A DNA stretch of 64,000 nt. It comes from an uncultured Saprospiraceae bacterium. Its GTDB lineage: Bacteria; Bacteroidota; Bacteroidia; Chitinophagales; Saprospiraceae. Made by a program: the position numbers and the translations under genes. Location: the NCBI GenBank assembly GCA_938007965.1, contig CALLMH010000003.1, forward strand, positions 62,001-126,000, given 5' to 3'. Positions 1 through 8,896 of this stretch are shown piece by piece. Under the pieces are notes generated by a model. The model was not told the origin of the DNA. It worked only from the letters and a program-made list of their open reading frames with translations, and made no database searches. Numbering within the stretch: the first letter of the stretch is position 1; the number at the start of each line of letters is the position of its first letter.

Positions 1-466
1 CAGTATCTTCAGGTACAAGGATATTGAATATCGAATTATTTCTACAACACCTTTGATAAGCTATCATGTAGGACTCTGTGGTGCTTTGTGTGAATGTAAT
101 CGTAAACTTATAAACACCGCTCTGAACACCTACTCCTGTAGGGACTTCGAGGCATGGATTACCTGTATCAATATTAATATTGGATATATCCATTGGATTT
201 TCAATGTATGTCCGCACATGACTCCATGAATTACCATTGCCTCGGAACAAACCAAACCTCCCTTGATTGTCAAACTGAGCTCCCCCTCCTTGACTATCAC
301 GATACATTGTAAATAATACCTCAAATGTTACTTGATCACCTTGTCGACTCACAAACTCATAGGTCACATCTCCACCTACTATATGCTTAGCTTGAGTTAC
401 TGATGGCACTAAGAAAAGTATAACTACAATAAAAAACAGAACTGGTTTCATGTATATTTTTTTCAT
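1..466 (-). CDS. Type IX secreted gliding-motility-type large protein, N-terminal part (runs off left edge)
   Basis: An open frame of 155 codons runs without a stop from ATG at 466 to the window edge, so only the N-terminus is present. It starts with a clear signal peptide (MKKIYMKPVLFFIVVILF..., cleavage near ATQAK-like 'TQA'), followed by a 'KHIVGGDVTYE' start of the mature protein and, near residues 140-153, 'YQRCCRN' and a 'P-x-x-TG' segment. This arrangement is familiar from very large Bacteroidota proteins that end in the CHU_C/gliding-motility C-terminal (type B) secretion domain; the C-terminus is outside the window, so that part is inference. A second Met five residues in (ATG at 451) is an alternative start; both keep the signal peptide. 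It is divergent from the tsaC-like gene at 596. Confidence 0.8.
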   Translation of the reverse strand, partial: MKKIYMKPVLFFIVVILFLVPSVTQAKHIVGGDVTYEFVSRQGDQVTFEVLFTMYRDSQGGGAQFDNQGRFGLFRGNGNSWSHVRTYIENPMDISNINIDTGNPCLEVPTGVGVQSGVYKFTITFTQSTTESYMIAYQRCCRNNSIFNILVPEDT

Positions 467-595
467 CAATTTTCATTTTGAAAAATTAATCTCAAATATT
501 AAACGTTAGTATTTTTTATTTGAGTATAAATAAATAACGATCATATCTACAAATAGATCATATATTATTTCATAACTGCAAATTTAGATTAAAAT

Positions 596-1165
596 ATGTT
601 ATTTGATGATAAGCTAAGTGACATTATAAGGACATTAGAAAGCGATGGAGTGTTATTACATGCTCGAGATACTGTCTGGGGTCTCGCTTGCTCAGCCTTA
701 TCCGAAAAAGGTATAGAAAAAATATATCAGATAAAACGACGAAATAGAAGCAAACCTATCTTAATGCTGGTGGATTCTATTGATATGATTAAAAAATATG
801 TACCACATATTCATCCGAGGATTGAGACTTTACTTTTATTTCACAAAAAACCGCTGACCATAGTCTTTCCTAATGTGATCAATCTGCCAGATTATGCATT
901 AGCTAAAGATAAAAGCGCCGCTATGAGAATCACTTATGATGTATATACAAATCATTTAATAAAGCTCTTGGACAATCCATTGATGTCTACATCCGCTAAT
1001 GTAGGTAATCAACCAATCGCTAGATCATTTCAACAAGTACCACGCGACATAGTGGAATCTGTAGATTTCGTATCGAAGCACAGAAATAGTGAAGAATTAA
1101 ACGGAAAACCATCCGTTATGATCAACTATAATACGGAGGGAGAAATTAATTTTCTTCGGCTGTAG
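596..1165 (+). CDS. L-threonylcarbamoyladenylate synthase family protein (Sua5/YciO/YrdC, short form)
   Basis: 189 residues, the length of a single YrdC domain without the C-terminal Sua5 domain. The family condenses threonine, bicarbonate and ATP to threonylcarbamoyl-AMP for t6A at position 37 of ANN-decoding tRNAs. Visible family motifs are the 'DTVWGLACSA' opening (usually DTvyGL), the basic 'KRRNRSKPILMLV' strand that binds the nucleotide, and 'STSANVGNQPI' near residue 130. The last 20 bp overlap, tail to tail, with the end of ctpA on the other strand. The genome may hold a second YrdC-like gene (YciO type), so TsaC versus a paralogue cannot be settled from this sequence; the KR/SxN positions look intact, which favours an active enzyme. 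Confidence 0.85.
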   Translation: MLFDDKLSDIIRTLESDGVLLHARDTVWGLACSALSEKGIEKIYQIKRRNRSKPILMLVDSIDMIKKYVPHIHPRIETLLLFHKKPLTIVFPNVINLPDYALAKDKSAAMRITYDVYTNHLIKLLDNPLMSTSANVGNQPIARSFQQVPRDIVESVDFVSKHRNSEELNGKPSVMINYNTEGEINFLRL

Positions 1166-2792
1166 GTTTTATAAGATCGGTTAGCTTATCGGAAGAATAA
1201 AAATATTCTAATGATGCTTTTATAAATTCATCATTCGGCAATTCGAATTTGAAGACTGAGGTTTCATCATTTATATATTTTATAAGCGTAGATTCTATTT
1301 TGTTTTTGATATCATTTTGATAGCTCAGGATTACCTTTTTATTTTCTGGAGTTACTTTCGATGAGATGTAACTGTTGGTGATGGTTTCTGCAAATCTTGA
1401 GATAGAAGATGAATCAATATTGGCAGTATTTCCGGCCAACTTTCTAAAAACATATTGTGGAATCTCATTCATGATCTCACCATATTTCGGCTCAAATCTA
1501 GAAGAATCAATAGGAATAAAAATATCAGGTGTAATGCCGCCGCCACCAAATACTGGACGGCCAAACTTCATCGTTTTGTAGATTTCAGAATTTCCTTTTG
1601 CTATAGAATCTTCTGAGAAAAACTCACCACTGTAGTATCTTTCTTCATAGTCTGAGTAGTAATTAGCTTTGTCATCATAGGTCCTCTGTATACTTCTGCC
1701 AGATGGTGTGTAGTATCTAGCTACCGTAAGTCTTAATGCCCCGCCGTTATTTAGATCGTATTGTTCTTGGACGAGCCCTTTGCCAAATGACCTTCTACCG
1801 ATGATGACTCCCCTATCCCAGTCTTGAATGGCACCAGCCATAATCTCAGACCCCGACGCTGAATTTTCATCGATGAGTACAGCGATCTTATCGATTCTGA
1901 AGAATGTCTTTCCAGTAGTTTTATATTCTTGTTTTTTATCGTTTTTTCCTTGGGTGTATACCATTAGGTTCCCCTTATCTTTGAATAGTTGACTGAGAAT
2001 ATTGGTAGCTTGTGGCAGATATCCACCAGGATTATCTCTGAGGTCAATGATGACATTTTTCATTCCTTCCTTCTCCGTGAGAGACTGAAAGAAATCCATG
2101 AACTCTCTATATGTATTAGCTCCAAAACGATCAATTTTGATATATCCTGTTTTATCATCTACCATCACACCTCCTTTGACAGAACTTACGGGTATATCAT
2201 CTATTACTATGTGTGCTGTACGCGATTCGTTTGATTTTGAAACAAGTTTTAATTCTAATTCATCACCGATATCACCTCTCAGCATCTTTCTTATGTCAGC
2301 AAATTTCAGACCCTGCCCAGCTACCAAAGAGTCATTGATACTTATAAGTTTATCGAATGATTTGACACCTGATTTTTCGGCAGGACCACCAGCAATTGTA
2401 TTGATAACATTGACTGTATCATCAAGGTAAAAAATCTCTACACCGATTCCTCTAAATCTTCCTTCCATTTCATCATTGACACCATTCAACTGAGCAGGCG
2501 TTATGTACACAGAATGGGGATCGAGATCATCTAATACGGCTTTGATCGCACTATCAGTAAGCTTGTCTCTATCTAAACTGTCTACATATCTAGTTTCGAT
2601 GAATCTGATCAACTCTTCTACACTACCGACGGATCCAGCTTTATCTTTATCTATCAGAGATATCAGACTGTTTTGATCTTGAGTATTCATTTTATACCCA
2701 ACTAACATACCTAGGGCTAGCATTATTGATAATGCTAATGGTTGCCATATTTTAAAAGTATCCTTTTCTTTAGATATCACTATATCTTTCAA
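1146..2792 (-). CDS. ctpA: Carboxy-terminal processing protease (S41 family, PDZ domain)
   Basis: 548 residues. Order: short cytoplasmic N-terminus, one membrane anchor or uncleaved signal (about residues 18-34), an N-terminal helical part, a PDZ domain (about 105-190, 'GRFRGIGVEIF' and 'GGPAEKSGVKSFDKLISIN'), then the S41 protease core. The 'DLRDNPGGYLPQA' strand is at about 250-262. Catalytic Ser is predicted as S313 in 'ENSASGSE' and the general base Lys as K338 in 'RSFGKGLVQ', giving the 25-residue spacing usual for CtpA/Tsp. The C-terminal extension beyond residue 400 is longer than in minimal CtpA, as is common in this phylum. It works in the periplasm on C-terminal tails of envelope proteins. 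Convergent overlap with the tsaC-like gene. Confidence 0.93.
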   Translation of the reverse strand: MKDIVISKEKDTFKIWQPLALSIMLALGMLVGYKMNTQDQNSLISLIDKDKAGSVGSVEELIRFIETRYVDSLDRDKLTDSAIKAVLDDLDPHSVYITPAQLNGVNDEMEGRFRGIGVEIFYLDDTVNVINTIAGGPAEKSGVKSFDKLISINDSLVAGQGLKFADIRKMLRGDIGDELELKLVSKSNESRTAHIVIDDIPVSSVKGGVMVDDKTGYIKIDRFGANTYREFMDFFQSLTEKEGMKNVIIDLRDNPGGYLPQATNILSQLFKDKGNLMVYTQGKNDKKQEYKTTGKTFFRIDKIAVLIDENSASGSEIMAGAIQDWDRGVIIGRRSFGKGLVQEQYDLNNGGALRLTVARYYTPSGRSIQRTYDDKANYYSDYEERYYSGEFFSEDSIAKGNSEIYKTMKFGRPVFGGGGITPDIFIPIDSSRFEPKYGEIMNEIPQYVFRKLAGNTANIDSSSISRFAETITNSYISSKVTPENKKVILSYQNDIKNKIESTLIKYINDETSVFKFELPNDEFIKASLEYFYSSDKLTDLIKPTAEEN

Positions 2793-3101
2793 TTAGTTAG
2801 ATGATTAGCAAAACGGGTAAAATGATAACAATGTTCACTTCTATCCTTTTTACAACACAATAGTAAATATTACCTTTTATCTTTACGCATATTTCTTGCC
2901 AATAATATAAAGATTATCATTTGGTCATAATCGACTAAGACAATAAACTAAAAAAAATATCATTTGAGATCTGCAATTATTTAAATTTCAGATGATTGTA
3001 ATTAACACCATCAAGCGAGGAGTACGGACTTTAGGAATAATACATCCTTGGATATAATAGATTCTTGGCATTAGAGATATTCAAAATTAATTAGAAAACA
3101 T
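2793..3101. other. Divergent intergenic region
   Basis: 309 bp between ctpA (leftward) and the Lrp/AsnC gene (rightward). It must hold promoters for both genes. I find no full TTTG-N19-TAnnTTTG match, no convincing hairpin and no open frame with support. Confidence 0.5.
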
Positions 3102-3581
3102 ATGAAAAAATCAGCTACAAAACTCGATGATACTGATCATGGTATATTATCAATATTGATGATGGATGCAAAAACTCCATATTCAGAGATTAGCTCCAGA
3201 TTATCCATTTCTACAGGAACGGTGCATGCAAGACTCAAAAAAATGAATGATCTCGGTCTGATCAATGGGACACACCTATCAGTGGATTATAAAAGAATAG
3301 GATTTGATGTGACGGCATTTCTAGGAATATATCTCGAGAAAAGTGATCTATATGCCTCTGTATCAGCAAGCCTAAAAAAAATACCCGAAGTAGTAAGTGC
3401 ACATTATACAACTGGAATCTATGGCATATTTGCCAAAGTGGTGTGCAGAGATACGGAGCATCTAAGAAATGTCCTTTCTAATTCAATCCAAAGCGTAGAA
3501 GGTATTCAGAGAACAGAAACATTCATTTCATTACATGAAAGCATAAGTCGTCCGCTAATTATAGATAATATTAAACAATAA
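3102..3581 (+). CDS. Lrp/AsnC family transcriptional regulator
   Basis: 159 residues, the normal length. Residues about 8-66 form the AsnC-type winged helix-turn-helix ('LDDTDHGILSILMMDAKTPYSEIS' region, then 'LSISTGTVHARLKKMNDLGLI'); residues 70-150 are the RAM/AsnC effector-binding domain ('SAHYTTGIYGIFAKV' with the Gly-rich turn). Such proteins bind DNA as dimers or octamers and respond to amino acids. No target is evident: neighbours are ctpA (divergent) and sigma factor rpoD (convergent), neither of which suggests an amino-acid pathway. It ends into a shared bidirectional hairpin terminator. Confidence 0.9.
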   Translation: MKKSATKLDDTDHGILSILMMDAKTPYSEISSRLSISTGTVHARLKKMNDLGLINGTHLSVDYKRIGFDVTAFLGIYLEKSDLYASVSASLKKIPEVVSAHYTTGIYGIFAKVVCRDTEHLRNVLSNSIQSVEGIQRTETFISLHESISRPLIIDNIKQ

Positions 3582-3625
3582 GTGCACAAATCGTCACTTA
3601 CAATTATATGCAAAAAAGAAGGACC

Positions 3626-3644
3626 CTCCAAATAAAATTTGGAG
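3626..3644. terminator. Bidirectional rho-independent terminator between lrp-like gene and rpoD
   Basis: Perfect 8-bp stem CTCCAAAT-AAA-ATTTGGAG. On the minus strand it is followed by TTCTTTTTTG, a good U-tract for rpoD; on the plus strand by a weaker CCCTTTATT. Confidence 0.75.
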
Positions 3645-3722
3645 AAGCCCTTTATTAAGGTGTTAAGATCGCTGTAAAGATAGTAAACTAAATTATTTTA
3701 TACAACTTATTGTATCAAATAA

Positions 3723-4592
3723 TTAAGAACCTAAATAGTGCTTTAATAATTTACTTCTTGAAGCTGATCTTAATTTATTTATTGCTTTGTCTTTTATCTG
3801 TCTGACTCTCTCTCTTGTCAATCCAAATTTATCACCAATATCTTCTAGAGACATAGGATGCTCAACTCCGATCCCGAAGTAGAGTTTAATCACATCACAT
3901 TGTCTCTCTGTCAGCGTACCAAGCGATCTCTCAATTTCTGTTCTTAGCGAATGTGTGTATTCTAGTTTTTGATCTGTCTTAGGTGTATGTCCATTTTCAA
4001 GAACATCTAATAACGAATTATCTTCTCCATCAACGAATGGTGCATCCATAGAGACATGTCTAGCAGCCACTCCTAGTGTAGTTTCCACTTCTTCTGTAGG
4101 TATCTCAAGTAGTGTTGCCAATTCTTCAGGAGAAGGTTCTCTTTCGAATTCTTGCTCTAATTGAGAAAATGCTCTGTTGATCTTGTTAAGTGAGCCTACC
4201 TTATTCAATGGTAATCTTACGATTCTAGATTGCTCAGCTAATGCCTGTAATATTGACTGTCTGATCCACCATACAGCATAAGATATAAACTTAAAACCTC
4301 TTGTCTCATCAAATCTTTGCGCAGCTTTTATCAGACCGAGGTTACCTTCATTGATCAGATCACTTAATGATAGACCTTGATTTTGGTATTGCTTAGCAAC
4401 TGAAACTACGAATCTTAAATTGGCTTTTGTGAGTTTTTCTAATGCCTCTTGATCATCTTGTTTGATTCGTTGAGCCAAATCTACTTCCTCTTCGGGAGTA
4501 AGGAGATCTACCTTGCCTATTTCTTGAAGATATTTCTCTAATGATTGACTTTCTCGATTCGTGATCGATTTCGTAATTTTAAGTTGTCTCAT
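3723..4592 (-). CDS. rpoD: Primary RNA polymerase sigma factor (sigma-70/SigA type)
   Basis: 289 residues, the typical short primary sigma of Bacteroidota, which lacks region 1.1 and the non-conserved region. Region 1.2 starts around '[20 protein letters not shown]'; region 2 (about 60-130) carries '[29 protein letters not shown]' and '[16 protein letters not shown]'; region 3 follows; region 4 (about 225-285) ends with the -35-binding helix-turn-helix '[18 protein letters not shown]'. It directs transcription from TTTG/TAnnTTTG promoters, which are found repeatedly in this window. The gene is single, with its own promoter (4631-4662) and terminator. Confidence 0.96.
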   Translation of the reverse strand: MRQLKITKSITNRESQSLEKYLQEIGKVDLLTPEEEVDLAQRIKQDDQEALEKLTKANLRFVVSVAKQYQNQGLSLSDLINEGNLGLIKAAQRFDETRGFKFISYAVWWIRQSILQALAEQSRIVRLPLNKVGSLNKINRAFSQLEQEFEREPSPEELATLLEIPTEEVETTLGVAARHVSMDAPFVDGEDNSLLDVLENGHTPKTDQKLEYTHSLRTEIERSLGTLTERQCDVIKLYFGIGVEHPMSLEDIGDKFGLTRERVRQIKDKAINKLRSASRSKLLKHYLGS

Positions 4593-4630
4593 ATATAATT
4601 TTTATCTTATTTTTTTTACTGAAAGGTGTG

Positions 4631-4662
4631 CAAAAGTACGGGTAAAAAAGGTAATATTCAAC
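4631..4662 (-). promoter_or_regulatory. Bacteroidota-type promoter of rpoD
   Basis: On the minus strand, a perfect -7 box TACTTTTG (4631-4638) preceded after 20 nt by GTTG (4659-4662), one mismatch from TTTG. It lies about 40 bp before the rpoD start codon. Confidence 0.65.
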
Positions 4663-4861
4663 TTTAGACTAAAAGTATACATTTATTTGTAACTAAATGT
4701 CAAAAATAAACATCCTAAACCTTCTTTTATCTAATTAAATTTTAGTGAAATAAGTTCATTTCTTTTGATAAATGAATTATTTATTTTTATTTGCGCCTAC
4801 GGTGTTAAATTTTAGCATCATGTTATCATAAAATGATGATTAATTAAAAGCGTTTTTAACG

Positions 4862-5242
4862 ATGGGAAGAAAAAAAATTAAAATGGAATTTATCTTTAGG
4901 GCATCGCCTGCGATCCTCTATAGTTTCCTTACAGATCCAGCTACACTGGTACGATGGTTCTGTGATGAAGTAGATATTCAAGATGATGTATATACGTTTA
5001 GTTGGGATGGATCTGAGGAGATTGCAGAGATCGTTGACGATATAGAAGAAGAAAGAGTAAGATTGAAATGGGAAGATGCAGATGATCCTGAAGAGTATCT
5101 TGATTTTAATATGTATAAATCAAATATCACTAACGAAACAATCCTAGAACTTACAGACTTCTGTGATGATGATGAAGTAGATGAACAGAAAGATCTATGG
5201 ACAACACAAATGAAAAAACTTAAAGTCGAATGCGGAGGATAA
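4862..5242 (+). CDS. START-like (SRPBCC fold) domain protein
   Basis: 126 residues with no signal peptide. The N-terminus 'MEFIFRASPAILYSFLTDPATLVRWFCDEVDI' matches the opening strand and helix of AHSA1/START-like SRPBCC proteins, which bind hydrophobic ligands or act as co-chaperones; the rest is very acidic. Single-domain proteins of this kind are conserved in Bacteroidota but have no fixed biochemical role, so function is unassigned. It is a single gene ending in a very strong terminator. Confidence 0.8.
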   Translation: MGRKKIKMEFIFRASPAILYSFLTDPATLVRWFCDEVDIQDDVYTFSWDGSEEIAEIVDDIEEERVRLKWEDADDPEEYLDFNMYKSNITNETILELTDFCDDDEVDEQKDLWTTQMKKLKVECGG

Positions 5243-5268
5243 TAATCGCATAAACTTATGATTTAGTC

Positions 5269-5302
5269 AAAGAGGGATTCGAATTATCGAATCCCTCTTT
5301 TT
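5269..5302 (+). terminator. Rho-independent terminator after START-like gene
   Basis: Perfect 14-bp stem (5269-5282 with 5287-5300), loop ATTA, ending in a run of T. Because the stem begins with AAA the structure is also usable from the other strand. Confidence 0.9.
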
Positions 5303-5446
5303 GGTTTGTTTTGTTTCAGTCCGTTAACTATTGAATAAAACCTGCAAGCGGCTGGTAATAGTAAAAACCAACATCAGCGACTTTATACTAGAATACCAAT
5401 AAAGAGAATAATCATACAAGAAGTAGTGTGGAAAACGGTATGAGAA

Positions 5447-5476
5447 AAGCATATTCGCTTTTTTATGAATATGCTT
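5447..5476 (-). terminator. Terminator after VCBS-repeat lipoprotein gene
   Basis: 10-bp stem AAGCATATTC / GAATATGCTT (5447-5456 with 5467-5476) starting 9 bp after the stop codon of the leftward gene at 5486; the minus strand continues TTCTC. Confidence 0.6.
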
Positions 5477-5485
5477 ATCATAGTC

Positions 5486-8400
5486 TTACTTCAGTTTATA
5501 GCTAATCGCTTTATCATTATTATAGAAGGCTATTACCTCCGTGTTAGACCCATCTTCTATAACAGAGAGAGACCTTCCATCTCCTCTGTGATACAAACCA
5601 CTTCCATAAGCGGATTTGTACGTTAACTTTTGATCTTTATTTCCTAATAAAACCCAACCGTACCCAGCATCGTATCGTGCGGTCTCTACTTCTGCCCCAT
5701 AATGGTTACCTATACCTATCATATCATCAATTCCATCTTCATTGATATCTAAAACAGCTATAGATTTGATAGGAGATATTTGGCAGTAAGTTGGAAGTTT
5801 TTCTGAAGTCCATCCGGAAGGTAAATTCCACAAAACGAGGTGACTCATACCCGTTATTTTTTTGTGGATACTTTTTTCTAAATTTTCAGTTCCTAGTATA
5901 TCATCTATCCCTGCAAGGGCAAATTCATTGAATGTGGGAAACTTATCTTTGATATTTGGTATTTGTTGGCTACTGCATTCTCTCCCTCTCGTAGGAACTA
6001 CTTTATCGTTGTAGTGTTTTGCAAGGACTACATCATTCGTTCCTGAGCCATCGAAATCTCTCCCGAATATTTCGAGCGGTTTTTTGTCGCTTGGATGAAA
6101 TTTATTGTTTTCTCCAAATGAGCCGATTACTAGATCCTGTCTTCCATCATTGTTAAAGTCTCCTGTGGATACCGTATTCCACCAACTTGAAAGATTTTCT
6201 AATTCCGCTGGAGAATCTAATTTTAGTTTCTTTCCATCTGAAATCAATACATGAGGAACAGACCACTCTCCTACCGTCAGGATATCCATCTTACCATCAT
6301 TATTATAATCTATTTCTACCGCGTCTGATACTAATCCGATTTCAGCTAATCCTACATCCAAGTCCTTGGTTACTTTAAAATTACCATCATTATTTTCAAG
6401 AATGTAAGAAGAAAAACTTTCTGGGTATGATCCAATCCTGTGACTTGCAAATACAACCAAGTCCATATCACCATCAGTATCAATATCTTTTGCTATTGCT
6501 TTGGAAGTATTTTTACCTATTTTAGGAAGTGTTTTATTGATTGTAAAGTTTCCCTTGCCGTCATTTATCATAAGTTGATCGACCAACCAGCTATTGCCAT
6601 TGGTTATGGACTCGTTTCCTCCATTAGCAATATATAAGTCCTGATCGCCATCTCCGTCTGCATCAAAAAATGTCATACTACGATTTTCACTTCCTTTCCA
6701 TTGTTCCCAATTGGTAGCATTGATACTTACCCACTTAGCGGATTTTTTCTGAAACTGATGCATTGGATACCCTTTACTTCCTCCAATAAACAAATCTTTA
6801 TTACCATCACCATCTACATCCGCCACTGCAGTATATGGACCATTCTCAGATAGTTTGTGCGGTAGAAGCACCTCTACTTTATAATCGTTAAAATCGTTTT
6901 CTTGATGGGTATAATCTATAGATGATGAATTGGAGAAGTACTGTGACTTATTATTTCGTCTAGGTGATTTTATAGATTTCAAACCTGCCTTGGTTATTTT
7001 ATTTATTTCCCCATCTGCTTGTATATTTAATTCATAGTTATCTCCATAGATAGTCGTTACATAACCTCTAAGAATACTGCATTCGTTAGGAACTGCAAAT
7101 ATTATTTGATCCCAACTTGACGAGTTGTATCCTCTCGTCGGGACGACGTCTCTTCTTTGAACACCGCAATTAGTTTCTACGATAAACTTTGAATTTAGGA
7201 ATTCATTCCATAGCCCAGCATCTAATGAATAGACCAATAGCTTACTCGTATGGGAGGTATTGTTTTGTAATATTTTGCTAGGCCCTTCGGACACCGATGC
7301 TACTATATCAAGGTCTCCATCGCGATCAAGATCAGCTACTGCACATCCGGTAGAAAAATCAGCATCAAAGGCAGCGCTAGCCTTTGTTCTATCTTCAAAA
7401 GTAAGATCTCCTTTATTCTCGTAGTAATAGTTAGATATAGGATTTGATGGTAATTGATTAACTAAATCTAGGGTTTTGAAATTTCTTTGGCCTTGTCTTA
7501 TTTTTGATTCCAAAGACTTCGTAAAATCATTGTTACGAACATCTTTGGCTATGCCATTGGTAACGTATGCATCTTTGAGTCCATCCATATTGAAGTCTTC
7601 TAAAATAACACTCCAACTCCAATCCGTCTGAGCTACACCACTCATCTGAGCGATTTCGCTATATTGCCCTTCTCCTTGATTTAGATGGAGTGCATTAAAC
7701 ATGTATTGGTAGTAATTTCCTTTACCTACATTCTCCCAAAAAGCCTTCTCGTCCATGGCATTCATATTGGTTTTTGACTTGTAGTGATCACTTGATGACA
7801 TGTCTAAAGTCAATATATCATTCAACCCATCATTATTAATATCAGCCACATCACTACCCATCGAGAAGTTTGAGATATGACCTACTCGGCCCTCTAGTTC
7901 ATTCTTGAATCCTTTACCTTCTTGATTAATATATAAGTAATCTGGCTTCTCATAATCATTGGTTATGTATAGATCTAACCATCCATCTTCATTTACATCA
8001 TCTACGAGCACATTAAGACCGTAAGCTAGATTGTCGATCCCATATTGCTTCGACTTATCTACATATTTACCATTGCTATCTCTGATGAGAAACTTATCAC
8101 TGAAGTCGTATCTTTTGTCAGCGGGATTAACTCCGTTTATTTGGGCCAGTTTCACATCTAATGGTTGATTGACGATATAAAGGTCTTTATCTCCATCCTT
8201 ATCCATATCAAAAAACGTAGCCATGATAGTGAACCCTCCATCGTCTACTCCATACTTGGCTGCCTCATTTACAAATGTATTGTTCTTTTGATTGACTAAA
8301 AGTCGGTTTTTTCTATCCTTGGGATTCATCGAAGGACCGAAGGAACAGACATATATGTCCATCCAGCCGTCATTATTGATATCTACGACAGAGACTCCAG

Positions 8401-8788
8401 TTGTCCATTGTAAATTTTTGGGTAATGATGTATCAGATATATCATCAAACTTCATATTCCCCTTATTGATATATAATTTATCTTGAGTCATATTTTGACC
8501 AATATAAACATCAGGGAGTCCATCATTATTAAAATCAGCTATTCCTACCCCAGACCCCATATAAAAAGAGGCCCAAAGAAAATAATTGAAGTTTTCTGTT
8601 GGTGTTACTATATTGTCTGCATCTATTCCTGTGGACTTAGGGTCGAGAATCTGAAATGAAGTTGAGGCTCTATTGATAGACTCTAAAGCAACAAAATCTG
8701 TTTCGATTAGAGTTGGTTCTTTATTTTCACTACATCCAAAAAACAACAATAATACAATAGCTGTAAAAAGTAAAAATGTCTTATTCAT
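5486..8788 (-). CDS. VCBS/FG-GAP repeat outer-surface lipoprotein
   Basis: 1100 residues. A lipoprotein signal peptide ends at 'LLLFFGCSE' (lipid-modified Cys19). From about residue 78 there are many FG-GAP/VCBS calcium-binding repeats of the form 'D-x-N-x-D-G-x-x-D' (for example 'IADFNNDGLPDVYIG', 'VVDINNDGWMDIYV', 'DMDKDGDKDLYIV'), in two blocks separated by a middle part (about residues 530-620) that could be a divergent ASPIC/UnbV-like domain. The predicted structure is a seven-bladed beta propeller pair on the cell surface. In this phylum such ~1100-residue proteins are often encoded beside SusC/SusD pairs; here no SusC/D gene adjoins, so the partner is unknown. Confidence 0.88.
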   Translation of the reverse strand: MNKTFLLFTAIVLLLFFGCSENKEPTLIETDFVALESINRASTSFQILDPKSTGIDADNIVTPTENFNYFLWASFYMGSGVGIADFNNDGLPDVYIGQNMTQDKLYINKGNMKFDDISDTSLPKNLQWTTGVSVVDINNDGWMDIYVCSFGPSMNPKDRKNRLLVNQKNNTFVNEAAKYGVDDGGFTIMATFFDMDKDGDKDLYIVNQPLDVKLAQINGVNPADKRYDFSDKFLIRDSNGKYVDKSKQYGIDNLAYGLNVLVDDVNEDGWLDLYITNDYEKPDYLYINQEGKGFKNELEGRVGHISNFSMGSDVADINNDGLNDILTLDMSSSDHYKSKTNMNAMDEKAFWENVGKGNYYQYMFNALHLNQGEGQYSEIAQMSGVAQTDWSWSVILEDFNMDGLKDAYVTNGIAKDVRNNDFTKSLESKIRQGQRNFKTLDLVNQLPSNPISNYYYENKGDLTFEDRTKASAAFDADFSTGCAVADLDRDGDLDIVASVSEGPSKILQNNTSHTSKLLVYSLDAGLWNEFLNSKFIVETNCGVQRRDVVPTRGYNSSSWDQIIFAVPNECSILRGYVTTIYGDNYELNIQADGEINKITKAGLKSIKSPRRNNKSQYFSNSSSIDYTHQENDFNDYKVEVLLPHKLSENGPYTAVADVDGDGNKDLFIGGSKGYPMHQFQKKSAKWVSINATNWEQWKGSENRSMTFFDADGDGDQDLYIANGGNESITNGNSWLVDQLMINDGKGNFTINKTLPKIGKNTSKAIAKDIDTDGDMDLVVFASHRIGSYPESFSSYILENNDGNFKVTKDLDVGLAEIGLVSDAVEIDYNNDGKMDILTVGEWSVPHVLISDGKKLKLDSPAELENLSSWWNTVSTGDFNNDGRQDLVIGSFGENNKFHPSDKKPLEIFGRDFDGSGTNDVVLAKHYNDKVVPTRGRECSSQQIPNIKDKFPTFNEFALAGIDDILGTENLEKSIHKKITGMSHLVLWNLPSGWTSEKLPTYCQISPIKSIAVLDINEDGIDDMIGIGNHYGAEVETARYDAGYGWVLLGNKDQKLTYKSAYGSGLYHRGDGRSLSVIEDGSNTEVIAFYNNDKAISYKLK

Positions 8789-8835
8789 CAGGTACTAATA
8801 AGTTTTGCGTAAAACTAATAATACTAAAATAAAAA

Positions 8836-8864
8836 AGAGCCTAACTCATAATGAATTAGGCTCT
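8836..8864 (-). terminator. Terminator after the 973-residue cargo gene or its intergenic boundary
   Basis: 9-bp stem AGAGCCTAA / TTAGGCTCT (8836-8844 with 8856-8864), followed on the minus strand by a TTTTTTATTTT tract. It lies just after the stop of the leftward gene at 8897. Confidence 0.85.
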
Positions 8865-8896
8865 AATATATCTAGAAGCAATAAATTATTGAAAAC